Origin: an uncultured Ardenticatenia bacterium
Lineage (GTDB): Bacteria; Chloroflexota; Anaerolineae; Promineifilales; Promineifilaceae
DNA: 6,503 nt
Direction: 5' to 3'
Assembly (NCBI GenBank): GCA_937858165.1
Contig: CALLZA010000155.1
Coordinates: 1-6,503 of the forward strand
Shown: one piece after another, positions 1 through 6,362 of the stretch
Numbering within the stretch: the first letter of the stretch is position 1
Layout: each line of letters starts with the position of its first letter
Notes under the pieces: generated by a model
The model's input: the letters and a program-made list of their open reading frames with translations, nothing else
The model's database searches: none
What the model was told of the DNA's origin: nothing
Position numbers and translations under genes: made by a program

Positions 1-50
1 TTTTTTGTCGCTTGTTTTCCTCCTTTGTTTCTCTTTTTTTTTTTTTTTTT
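1..50. other. Non-genomic read-through tail, T-rich
   Basis: This stretch lies outside the P5 adapter end and is dominated by T runs, ending in an unbroken poly-T block. Reads that pass through the whole adapter typically give homopolymer noise, and this is its reverse complement. It carries no biological information and should be trimmed. Confidence 0.9.
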
Positions 51-120
51 AAGGAAACGGCGACCACCGAGATCTACACTAGATCGCTCGTCGGCAGCGT
101 CAGATGTGTATAAGAGACAG
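51..120. other. Illumina Nextera P5 adapter, i5 index and mosaic end
   Basis: Positions 51-79 match the 29-base P5 flow-cell sequence, with two mismatches at 53 and 56 near its outer end. Positions 80-87 (TAGATCGC) match a standard Nextera i5 index. Positions 88-120 are the Nextera read-1 adapter, ending in the 19-base Tn5 mosaic end AGATGTGTATAAGAGACAG at 102-120. Genomic sequence starts at 121. This is a library-preparation artefact and not a transposon. Confidence 0.98.
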
Positions 121-173
121 GTAGAAGCTGTCCAATTGCATCGTTTGATCGCTCATGAAAGCTGCATCCCGAA

Positions 174-201
174 TTGACTTGCCTGATTTTGTGGCTATAC
201 T
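174..201 (+). promoter_or_regulatory. Sigma70-type promoter, probably for rplY
   Basis: A -35 box TTGACT (174-179) and a -10 box TATACT (196-201) each match the consensus at five of six bases and are separated by 16 bases. Transcription would start near 208, leaving a leader of about 165 nt before the rplY start codon. It lies in an AT-richer island in otherwise GC-rich DNA. The call rests on consensus matching alone, and sigma factor preferences in the inferred phylum may differ. Confidence 0.55.
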
Positions 202-209
202 TCAGTGTT

Positions 210-245
210 CGGTCGGGTACGATGTAACTCGTTCCCCGTCGACCG
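210..245 (+). promoter_or_regulatory. Possible stem-loop at the start of the rplY leader
   Basis: CGGTCG (210-215) is complementary to CGACCG (240-245). Inside it, 216-222 can pair with 229-235 apart from one T-T mismatch, around the loop TGTAAC (223-228). It would begin within a few bases of the predicted transcript start. The arms are short and the internal loop is asymmetric, so chance pairing is possible. Confidence 0.3.
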
Positions 246-282
246 TTTAGCCGACAAGACGTTTAGTTAGGAATATAACCGC

Positions 283-343
283 AGCAGGTGTGGCGTACAA
301 GTTCGGGCGCAACTCCGTCCCCGATGAGCGCGCCGCACCTGTT
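283..343 (+). promoter_or_regulatory. Long-range stem-loop in the rplY leader
   Basis: CAGGTGTGGCG (285-295) pairs with CGCCGCACCTG (331-341) along all 11 positions, with one G-U pair (291/335). The stem can extend outward through 284/342 (G-U) and 283/343 (A-T). The interior can form TCGGG/CCCGA (303-307 with 320-324) or AGTT/AACT (300-303 with 311-314), and these two are mutually exclusive. A T-rich stretch follows (342-356), then the Shine-Dalgarno sequence. The arrangement could be an attenuator or a protein-binding leader, for example for L25 itself, which binds 5S rRNA. No known riboswitch or leader class was recognised. Confidence 0.42.
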
Positions 344-356
344 TGGTTGTTGGTTT

Positions 357-364
357 GAGAAGGA
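357..364 (+). promoter_or_regulatory. Shine-Dalgarno of rplY
   Basis: GAGAAGGA lies 9 bases before the ATG at 374. The second purine run AGAGG (368-372) is only 1 base from the start codon, too close to function, so the upstream one is preferred. Confidence 0.6.
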
Positions 365-373
365 CACAGAGGC

Positions 374-1018
374 ATGAGCGAAAGAATCGTTATCGAAGCG
401 GAACCGCGCCAGGTTATCGGCAAGCAGGTGAGCCAGTTGCGGCGCGAGGGCTGGATCCCGGGCGTCATCTACGGCCGCAAAGAGCCGGTCTCGGTGCAGA
501 TGGAGCAGAAGGCGCTACGCCGCGCCCTGCGCACGGTCGGCACGACCCACCTGGCCGACGTGAAGATCGGCGGCCAACTGCGCACCGTGCTGGTGCGCGA
601 GATTCAGCAGCACGCCACGCGCGGCGACCTCGTGCACATCGACTTCATGGAAGTAGACATGAAGAGCAAGCTGCGAGCGTCGGCCGAACTGGTGACCGTT
701 GGCACGGCAACGCCGGAGGCCGAGGGCCTGGGTGTGGCCAGCCTGATGCTGCGCGAAGTCGAAATCGAGTGCTTGCCCGACGATCTGGTGGCCGAGATCG
801 AGATCGATCTGAGCGCCATCAAGACGGCCGACGACACCATCTACGTCCGGGACATCACCGCGCCGAAGGGCGTTGAGATTTTGACCGACCCGGCGCAGGT
901 CGTGGCCCGCTTCGAGTTTGCCCAGTCCGAGGAAGAGGAAACCGGCGAAGACGGCGAAGGCTCGGCCGACGCTGTGGAAGTCATCTCCAAGGGCAAGAAG
1001 GACGAAGAGGACTTCTAG
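374..1018 (+). CDS. rplY: 50S ribosomal protein L25 (TL5/Ctc type)
   Basis: This encodes the 214-residue large-subunit protein that binds 5S rRNA in the central protuberance of the 50S ribosome. The N-terminal L25 domain (about residues 5-93) carries the family signatures RREGWIPGVIYG and VLVREIQQH, followed by HIDFMEV. A second TL5/Ctc-type beta domain follows (about 98-185), as in the long form from Thermus and Bacillus and unlike the short ~94-residue E. coli L25. The C-terminus (about 185-214) is a low-complexity acidic tail rich in Glu, Asp and Gly, a common variable extension in the long form. The ATG at 374 is preceded by a good Shine-Dalgarno sequence and gives a full-length N-terminus. 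It is the first gene after the predicted promoter and lies 8 bases before the next gene. In Bacillus, Ctc is a general stress protein; whether stress control applies here cannot be seen. Confidence 0.95.
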   Translation: MSERIVIEAEPRQVIGKQVSQLRREGWIPGVIYGRKEPVSVQMEQKALRRALRTVGTTHLADVKIGGQLRTVLVREIQQHATRGDLVHIDFMEVDMKSKLRASAELVTVGTATPEAEGLGVASLMLREVEIECLPDDLVAEIEIDLSAIKTADDTIYVRDITAPKGVEILTDPAQVVARFEFAQSEEEETGEDGEGSADAVEVISKGKKDEEDF

Positions 1019-1026
1019 ACCCGGCT

Positions 1027-3045
1027 GTGTCTCGCCCGCAGCGCGCCGCCCTGATCGTTACCCTGTTGGTAGCGGCTGCCCTGCGCCTGACCGGCCTGGA
1101 CTGGGACGAGTTCCAGCACCACCACCCGGATGAGCGTTACATCGCCTGGGTGGCAACGACAATCGATTTCCCGTCGCCCGGCTCCCTGAGCCGGGCCGAC
1201 TGGCAACCCGAGACATCGACATTCAATCCCTTCCACTGGCCGCCACAGGCGGCCAGCGAAGGGATTGTTGTTTTACAGGACGAACAGCGCGACTTCGCCT
1301 ATGGCCACGTGCCGCTCTATCTGGGCGTGCTGGCAACGCGCCTGGTCGAGCAGATCGGGCCGGCGCTGATTCCGCTGTTGCCCGACGGGTGGTCGCTGAC
1401 GGCCGACGTGCTCAACGGCGCGGGGCGGATCGAGTTCCACCACCTGACCGCCGTTGGCCGGGCGCTGACGGCCATGTTCGACGTGGGCACGGTGCTGCTC
1501 ACGTTTCTGATTGGCCGGCGGCTCTATGGCGCGACGGTGGGGCTGTGGGCGGCGGCGCTGCTGGGGTTGACTGTCTTGCACGTCCAGTTGGCCCACTTCT
1601 TCGCCAGTGATCCCTATCTGACGTTCTTCGTCATGGCCGCTCTCTACGCGATGGTCGCCGCTCTCGGCACGGCTGATACCCGCCGTCCTCTGTGGCTTCT
1701 GATGGCCGCGGTGATGGTCGGTCTGGCGGTCGGCTCCAAGTTCACGGCCGTGCTGCTGCTGCTGCCGCTGCTGTGGACGGCCTGGGCTGTGGGCCAACCG
1801 CGCCGTTGGTGGGCCGCGGCGCTAGCGGTGTTGGGCGTGGCCACGCTGGTGTTCGCTCTGACCAACCCATTTGCCCTGCTCGACAACACCTGCCCCGCGC
1901 CGGCCAAGCCGGTGGGCTTCGGCCCGCTGACCCTGCCGGAGGACGTGGCGCGCAACTGCTACCTTCAGAATGTAGCCGAGCAGAACGCCATGGCGCGCGG
2001 TGTGGCTGACCTGGGCTTCACCCGCCAGTATGAGGGCACGCTGCCTTACTTGTACTTCATCGAGATGCAGGTGCGCTGGGGGATGGGGCCGCTGCTGGGC
2101 GTGGTGGCTTTTGCCGGGTTGGGTTGGGCAGCTTTGGGCGTGGGCCGTAGAGCGATTCTGGGGAATCGCTCTACGGCCCGTGGCCAGGGCACGCTACTGC
2201 TGCACCGATTGAGCGACGAGCCGGTGGTCATTGTGCTGCTGTGGGTGGTGCCCTATTTCCTTATCACCGGCAGCTTCGCCGTCAAGTACATGCGCTACAT
2301 GCAGCCTATCGCGCCGCTGTTGATCCTTTTCGGCGCGGCGCTGCTGGTCGCCGGCGCGCGCCGGATGACGATCTGGCCGTGGGCGGCTGTGGCCGCGCCG
2401 GCGCTCGTCCTGGCGTTCACGGCGCTTTACGCCGCGACTTTCGTCGCCATCTACGGTCAGCAACACCCGTGGAACGCCGCTTCGCGCTGGGTCTACGCCA
2501 ACGTGCCGCCGGGGACGACGCTGCTCAGCGAACAGTGGGACGACTATCTGCCGGCGACGATGGTCGTCGACGGCGAGCAGCGCCGGCGTGAGGAGTTCCC
2601 CAACGCCGAACTGACGTGGCTTTCGCGGCTGGACGCGACCGACGATGAGGCCAAGCTGCTGGCCAACCTGGCGTTGCTGGCCGCGTCAGACTACATCACT
2701 GTCCTCTCCAATCGCGTCTACGGCGTCGTGCCGCGCCTGCCGGAGCGCTTCCCCGTCTCATCACAATACCACCAACTGCTCTTCGACGGGCGGCTGGGGT
2801 ATGAGCCGGTGTGGGTGGGCGGTCGTGCGCCGCGACTGTTCGGCGTCACCCTGTGGCCGGATACGTTTGGTTGGCCGGGGCTGACGCCGCCGGCAGCGGT
2901 GACCGAGTACCTGGAGCACGGCCCGACACTCTCCCTCGGGCGGGTCGATGAGAGCTTTGTCGTGTATGATCAACCGTTGACAATCATCTTTCGCAACACG
3001 GGCAAGTTGACGGTCGAGGAGATGCGGGCGGCGTTTAGGGAGTAG
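1027..3045 (+). CDS. PMT/GT39-like membrane glycosyltransferase
   Basis: The 672-residue polytopic membrane protein resembles the ArnT/PMT (GT-C fold) family, which uses polyprenyl-phosphate sugars as donors to glycosylate proteins or lipids outside the membrane. An N-terminal membrane segment (about 7-24) is followed by a loop with the acidic signature HHHPDER (31-37; D35, E36), where the catalytic or metal-binding Asp-Glu of this family lies. Some 9-11 further hydrophobic segments occur up to about residue 475, including a conserved-looking stretch KYMRYMQPIAPLL (420-432). A soluble C-terminal domain (about 480-672) has no catalytic motif I recognise. The start is a GTG 8 bases after the rplY stop, with a weak AGAGGA inside the end of rplY; translational coupling is likely. 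Residues 372-385 are encoded by a perfect palindrome and form a hydrophilic insert between two membrane segments. Donor and acceptor are unknown. Confidence 0.82.
   Translation: MSRPQRAALIVTLLVAAALRLTGLDWDEFQHHHPDERYIAWVATTIDFPSPGSLSRADWQPETSTFNPFHWPPQAASEGIVVLQDEQRDFAYGHVPLYLGVLATRLVEQIGPALIPLLPDGWSLTADVLNGAGRIEFHHLTAVGRALTAMFDVGTVLLTFLIGRRLYGATVGLWAAALLGLTVLHVQLAHFFASDPYLTFFVMAALYAMVAALGTADTRRPLWLLMAAVMVGLAVGSKFTAVLLLLPLLWTAWAVGQPRRWWAAALAVLGVATLVFALTNPFALLDNTCPAPAKPVGFGPLTLPEDVARNCYLQNVAEQNAMARGVADLGFTRQYEGTLPYLYFIEMQVRWGMGPLLGVVAFAGLGWAALGVGRRAILGNRSTARGQGTLLLHRLSDEPVVIVLLWVVPYFLITGSFAVKYMRYMQPIAPLLILFGAALLVAGARRMTIWPWAAVAAPALVLAFTALYAATFVAIYGQQHPWNAASRWVYANVPPGTTLLSEQWDDYLPATMVVDGEQRRREEFPNAELTWLSRLDATDDEAKLLANLALLAASDYITVLSNRVYGVVPRLPERFPVSSQYHQLLFDGRLGYEPVWVGGRAPRLFGVTLWPDTFGWPGLTPPAAVTEYLEHGPTLSLGRVDESFVVYDQPLTIIFRNTGKLTVEEMRAAFRE
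2139..2182 (+). repeat. In-frame palindromic element inside the glycosyltransferase gene
   Basis: GGGCCGTAGAGCGATTC (2142-2158) and GAATCGCTCTACGGCCC (2163-2179) form a perfect 17-bp inverted repeat around the four-base loop TGGG. Two wobble pairs and one G-C pair extend the stem to 20 bp (2139-2182). It encodes about residues 372-385 (VGRRAILGNRSTAR), a basic stretch between two membrane helices. The core CGTAG-AGCG-TTC resembles the arm of the hairpin at 5369-5426, so it may belong to a dispersed palindromic family that landed in a tolerant loop. Confidence 0.75.
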
Positions 3046-3046
3046 G

Positions 3047-3060
3047 GATTAGAGATTAGA
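3047..3060 (+). repeat. Tandem GATTAGA pair in the intergenic gap
   Basis: Two exact tandem copies of GATTAGA (3047-3053 and 3054-3060) follow the glycosyltransferase stop codon, and a GGAGGA purine run (3061-3066) comes next. The run is 24 bases before the ATG at 3091, too far to be its ribosome binding site. The 45-base gap shows no promoter or terminator, so the flanking genes are probably cotranscribed. The copy number is too small to assign a function. Confidence 0.5.
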
Positions 3061-3090
3061 GGAGGACGCGCTACTCGCCACCGATAAACT

Positions 3091-4674
3091 ATGAGCCAAT
3101 CCGCCAACGACCGTTCTGCTACCGACCGCCGCTACCTATTCTTGACCGTCTTTGTCGCCGGGATGAGTACGTTGGCTGTCGAGTTCACGGCCAGCCGGCT
3201 GCTGCAGGCGGTCTATGGCACGTCAAACATCGTCTGGGCCAACGTCATCGGCCTGGTGCTGCTGTCCCTGACGATTGGCTACTTCATCGGCGGCCGTCTG
3301 GCTGACCGGCGGCCGGACGCCTTCCTGTTCTACGCTTTGGTCAGTGTAGCCGGTTTCGCCGCCGTCTTCTTTCTGTTGCTGACCAGCGTCGTCCTGCGCG
3401 GCGCAGCCGGGGCGCTGGCTGCCCTGAACGTTGGCGCAGTGGCCGGGTCGCTGCTGCTGGTGGTGCTGGCCCTCGTCGTGCCGGTGACGCTGCTGGGCTG
3501 TCTGTCCCCTTTTGCCGTGCGTCTGGCGGTGCGCGACGTGGCCGAGGCCGGACGGGTCAGCGGGCGTATCTACGCCGTCTCGACGCTGGGCAGCTTGCTG
3601 GGTACGTACCTGCCGGTGCTGGTGGTCATTCCTCTGGCTGGATCACGGCGGACAGCAGTCATCTTTGGGGTTCTGTTGCTGGCGGTGGGGCTGGTGGGCG
3701 CGTGGCGGGCGCGGCGACCCGCGCCACTCGCTCTGCTGGCGCTGCCGCTGCTCCTTGTACCGGTCGTGGCCCTGGGTCTGCGCGGCGGAATCAAGGCCTA
3801 CGATGGCCAACTCTATGAAACCGAGTCAGCCTATAACTACATTCAGGTGCTGCGCCAGGATGACTGCAACTACCTGCTGTTGAACGAGGGGCAGGCGTAC
3901 CACTCCTTCTACTGCGACGACGGCCGCGTGCCGACCGTGTCGGTGTGGAGTATCATGCTGGCTGCGCCCTACTTTGTCGCCGATGCCCGGCCACCACAGC
4001 GCGTGGCCGTCGTCGGCCTGGCGGCGGGGACGATCCCCAAGCAGTTGACGCGCGTCTTCGGGCCAATCGCCATCGACGGCATCGAGCTGGACCCGGCTGT
4101 GGTCGAGGTTGGGCGGCAGTACTTCGCCCTGAACGAGCCTAACGTGCGGGCGATTATCGGCGACGGCCGTTACGCCCTGGCCGGTCTGAGTGGCCCGTAT
4201 GATCTGATCACCGTCGATGCCTACAAAGTGCCCTACATTCCGTGGCACCTGACGACGCGTGACTTCTTCGCCGAGGCGGCGGCGCGCCTGAGCGAGACGG
4301 GTGCACTGGCGATCAACGTCGGCGGCGCGCCGGGTGACCGGCGGCTGATCGACGGCATCACCGCCACGCTGCTGACCGTCTTTCCTACCGTCCATGCTAT
4401 CGACGTTCCGGGCACTTTGAATACAATCCTGGTGGCCACGCGGCAGCCGACGACGCCCGACGCCCTGGCGGCCAACCTGGCCGCACTGCCGCCGGACGCC
4501 GACCCGCTGCTGCGCGATGCCCTGCGGACGGCAACAGCCAATCTGGCCCCGGTTGGCGCGGGCGGCGTGGTCTTCACAGACGACCACGCCCCGGTGGAGA
4601 CGATCAGCGACTCCATCGTCATTCGCTACCTGCTGGAAACGGGGCCGGGCGGTCTGGGCACACTGGGACAATAA
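3091..4674 (+). CDS. Fused membrane/spermidine synthase-like protein
   Basis: The 527-residue protein has an MFS-like membrane part joined to a spermidine-synthase-type Rossmann domain. About seven hydrophobic segments occupy residues 15-230, with GGRLADR at 67-73 after the second. The soluble domain (about 235-510) begins with YETESAYNYIQV (242-252 region), typical of the SpeE N-terminal strand region. It continues with the nucleotide-binding loop VGLAAGT (308-314), the acidic ELDP (332-335), GDGRYAL (357-363) and VDAY (375-378). In true spermidine synthases the last motif is DSxDP with two catalytic aspartates; here D376 is kept, but the second position is K379. Putrescine aminopropylation is therefore doubtful and the real reaction is unknown. 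An in-frame TAA at 3085-3087 makes ATG 3091 the first possible start, and no clear Shine-Dalgarno sequence precedes it. The gene lies 45 bases after the glycosyltransferase and 13 before the Lit-like gene. Confidence 0.8.
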   Translation: MSQSANDRSATDRRYLFLTVFVAGMSTLAVEFTASRLLQAVYGTSNIVWANVIGLVLLSLTIGYFIGGRLADRRPDAFLFYALVSVAGFAAVFFLLLTSVVLRGAAGALAALNVGAVAGSLLLVVLALVVPVTLLGCLSPFAVRLAVRDVAEAGRVSGRIYAVSTLGSLLGTYLPVLVVIPLAGSRRTAVIFGVLLLAVGLVGAWRARRPAPLALLALPLLLVPVVALGLRGGIKAYDGQLYETESAYNYIQVLRQDDCNYLLLNEGQAYHSFYCDDGRVPTVSVWSIMLAAPYFVADARPPQRVAVVGLAAGTIPKQLTRVFGPIAIDGIELDPAVVEVGRQYFALNEPNVRAIIGDGRYALAGLSGPYDLITVDAYKVPYIPWHLTTRDFFAEAAARLSETGALAINVGGAPGDRRLIDGITATLLTVFPTVHAIDVPGTLNTILVATRQPTTPDALAANLAALPPDADPLLRDALRTATANLAPVGAGGVVFTDDHAPVETISDSIVIRYLLETGPGGLGTLGQ

Positions 4675-4678
4675 CAAC

Positions 4679-4682
4679 GAGG
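4679..4682 (+). promoter_or_regulatory. Ribosome binding site that selects a TTG start
   Basis: GAGG sits 5 bases before TTG 4688, just after the stop codon of the preceding gene. The next in-frame ATG (4739) falls inside the first membrane helix and lacks such a site, so the TTG start is preferred. Confidence 0.55.
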
Positions 4683-4687
4683 CAAGC

Positions 4688-5374
4688 TTGAACAACAAAG
4701 CATTACAGACAATCGTCCGCTGGCTGGTCATCCTGGCCATGCCCTTCTTTCTGGGGCTAGGCATGATCCGCGCCATTATCGCCTGGGATTACCCGGCTTT
4801 CGAGTACCCGCGCATCGCCTCCGACCCGTTCGGCTTCACCGACGAGGAGCGACTGGAGTTGGCCCGGGGCACGCTGCGCTACTTGCAGCGGCCCGAACCG
4901 GCGGCCGAGGTGATCGACATGCTGGAGGCGTTGCGTCTGCCGGGCACCGACGAGCCGCTCTACAACGAGCGCGAGATCGGCCACATGATCGACGTGAAGA
5001 ACGTGGCCGATGGCATGAAGCGCGTTGCCTACGTCGCCGGGGCCATCGTCGGCATCGGGCTGGCGCTGCTTCTGGTGCCGCGGGCGACGCGCTACTATGG
5101 CTGGCGCACGCTCTTCTACGCCGGGCTGGCGACGGTCATCGCTCTGGCGGCCATCGCCCTGGCTATCCTCGTTGCCTGGCCCATCTTCTTTACCCAGTTC
5201 CACGAGCTGCTATTCCCGCCGGAGACATGGACTTTTGCGTATAGCGATTCGCTCATCCGCCTCTTCCCGGAGCAGTTCTGGTTCGACATTGGCGTGCTTG
5301 TCAGCGTGGGAACGCTGGCGTTGGGGGCGCTGGTGGCGCTGGCCGGGTATATCCTGAGTCGTCGTAGCTCGTAG
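4688..5374 (+). CDS. DUF1461/TIGR01906 membrane protein, Lit-like transacylase candidate
   Basis: From the TTG start the product is 228 residues with four membrane segments (about 9-32, 112-130, 137-160 and 202-223) and a large loop between the first two. It resembles the DUF1461/TIGR01906 family. That family includes Lit, the lipoprotein intramolecular transacylase that moves an acyl chain from the diacylglyceryl group to the N-terminal cysteine of lipoproteins, giving the lyso form. Visible family-like features are the loop stretch RLELARGTLRYLQ, then NEREIGHMIDVKNV with H99, and QFHELLFPPETW with H172 after the third helix. Two conserved histidines about 70 residues apart are reported to be essential in Lit, and H99/H172 fit that pattern. 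The same family also holds uncharacterised members, so activity is inferred. The gene follows the spermidine-synthase-like gene by 13 bases and ends at the operon-terminal hairpin. Confidence 0.78.
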   Translation: MNNKALQTIVRWLVILAMPFFLGLGMIRAIIAWDYPAFEYPRIASDPFGFTDEERLELARGTLRYLQRPEPAAEVIDMLEALRLPGTDEPLYNEREIGHMIDVKNVADGMKRVAYVAGAIVGIGLALLLVPRATRYYGWRTLFYAGLATVIALAAIALAILVAWPIFFTQFHELLFPPETWTFAYSDSLIRLFPEQFWFDIGVLVSVGTLALGALVALAGYILSRRSS

Positions 5375-5426
5375 TTGAGCGCTTCGGCGCCTTCCGGGCA
5401 GACGGCGCTGAAGCGCTTGACTACGA
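5369..5426 (+). terminator. 23-bp stem-loop at the operon end
   Basis: Positions 5369-5391 pair with 5404-5426 around a 12-base loop (5392-5403). All 23 positions pair in the plus-strand RNA, three of them G-U (5376/5419, 5377/5418 and 5386/5409). In the minus-strand RNA those three become A-C mismatches, so the structure is better formed downstream of the Lit-like gene. The stem contains that gene's stop codon (5372-5374). No U run follows, so it is not a textbook intrinsic terminator; it may terminate, protect the mRNA 3' end, or be a dispersed palindromic repeat. It ends only 6 bases before the convergent M23 gene. Confidence 0.6.
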
Positions 5427-5432
5427 ACGGGA

Positions 5433-6362
5433 CTAAGGGGTGACGGCGATCTCTATCCAGTTGATCCGGTCGGGGTAGACCCACAGATCGACCGTGTGGC
5501 GGCGGCTGCCGGCGGTGACAATGACCTGGTGGAAGCCGGGTTCGACGTCGTCCATGACGAAGTTCTCGCCCAGCACGCCGTCGGCGTTGGGGCCGGACAG
5601 CGCGTAGGACGTGGTGGCCGTGTAGGGGGCGCGGCCGTCGATCCGTTGCAGGGCGACCGGTGCTTCGTGTAGCAATTCGCCACTCGCGCCGACCACGCGC
5701 CCGGCAACAACACCCGTGCCCGGCAGCGGCGCCAGCCACAGGAGCGGGTTGCGGGTGGCGTCGTAGCTGTTTTCACCAACGCGCACTTCCAGGTGGAGGT
5801 GCGGCCCGTCGGCTACACCGCTGGCTCCCGACAGGCCCAGTACGTCGCCCGCGGCGACAATCTGCCCGACAGCGACGCTCACTTCGGAGAGGTGGCCGTA
5901 GAGAGCAAAGACTGGCGTGTGGCCCGTTCCCGCTACTTCCAACACAACCAGGTTGCCATAGAAGGCCGTTTGTGGGCCAAAGGGGATTTGGCTGTCGTCG
6001 CCGGCCACACGCACCGTGCCGGCGGCTACGGCCAGCACGGGTGTGCCCGACGGCACGACGAACTCCACCCCGTGGTGCGGGCGCAGCATGCCGCCGCGCG
6101 TGCTGCCGTAGGGGTAGCTCTTGTCCGTCCACGTGGGGCCGGCGGCGGGTACGGGGCGCTGCCAGTAGAGGTGTTCCTCGGCCACGCGCGGCGGCGGTGG
6201 CGGTGGGGTGAAGGTCGGGAAGAGCGTGGGCGTGGGTGTTGCGGCCTCGGCCCTGTCCCGCGTCGCCCCAGCCGTTGGTTGGGGCGTGGGCGTAGGGGGC
6301 GCGGCGATGGTGGCCGCGCCTGTTGGCTCGGGTGTGGTGGTTGCCGGTGCGGTGGCTACAGC
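5433..6362 (-). CDS. M23-family metallopeptidase, 5' end missing
   Basis: This is the C-terminal 309 residues of a secreted LytM/M23-type zinc peptidase, a family that cleaves peptide cross-links in cell-wall peptidoglycan. The reading frame is open into the adapter at 6363, so the true start and any signal peptide are absent. Counting from the first genomic codon, residues 1-58 are a Thr/Pro/Ala-rich linker ending in six prolines, typical of an extracytoplasmic spacer. The peptidase domain (about 85-205) has HHGVE (96-100), YGHL (155-158) and GPHLHLEV (186-193). By family comparison H96, position 100 and H190 are zinc ligands, while H157 and H188 act in catalysis. Position 100 is Glu where Asp is usual. 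Residues 217-309 look like a beta-sandwich domain resembling carboxypeptidase-regulatory-like modules. The gene is convergent with the upstream operon. Confidence 0.88.
   Translation of the reverse strand, partial: AVATAPATTTPEPTGAATIAAPPTPTPQPTAGATRDRAEAATPTPTLFPTFTPPPPPPRVAEEHLYWQRPVPAAGPTWTDKSYPYGSTRGGMLRPHHGVEFVVPSGTPVLAVAAGTVRVAGDDSQIPFGPQTAFYGNLVVLEVAGTGHTPVFALYGHLSEVSVAVGQIVAAGDVLGLSGASGVADGPHLHLEVRVGENSYDATRNPLLWLAPLPGTGVVAGRVVGASGELLHEAPVALQRIDGRAPYTATTSYALSGPNADGVLGENFVMDDVEPGFHQVIVTAGSRRHTVDLWVYPDRINWIEIAVTP

Noticed and set aside
121..173. Possible end of an upstream gene
   Set aside because: Only 53 bases are available before the promoter and no frame gives a recognisable C-terminus, so nothing can be supported.
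247..468. Small minus-strand open frame over the rplY start
   Set aside because: It overlaps the leader and the conserved L25 N-terminus, has no ribosome binding site and no recognisable features.
1752..1773. CTG-rich run resembling a microsatellite
   Set aside because: It encodes leucines in a membrane helix and is explained by GC-rich codon choice.
1273..1797. Minus-strand open frame inside the glycosyltransferase gene
   Set aside because: It is dominated by Gln, Arg and His from antisense leucine codons, lacks a domain, and lies wholly within a convincing membrane-protein gene.
4517..4687. Upstream extension of the Lit-like gene overlapping the previous gene
   Set aside because: The added residues are an out-of-frame shadow of the preceding coding sequence. 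A TTG with a well-spaced GAGG gives the expected N-terminal membrane helix.
3826..4776. Long minus-strand open frame opposite the spermidine-synthase-like gene
   Set aside because: It is Arg/Gln/Gly-rich with no recognisable domain and mirrors a well-supported gene; GC-rich DNA often gives such open antisense frames.
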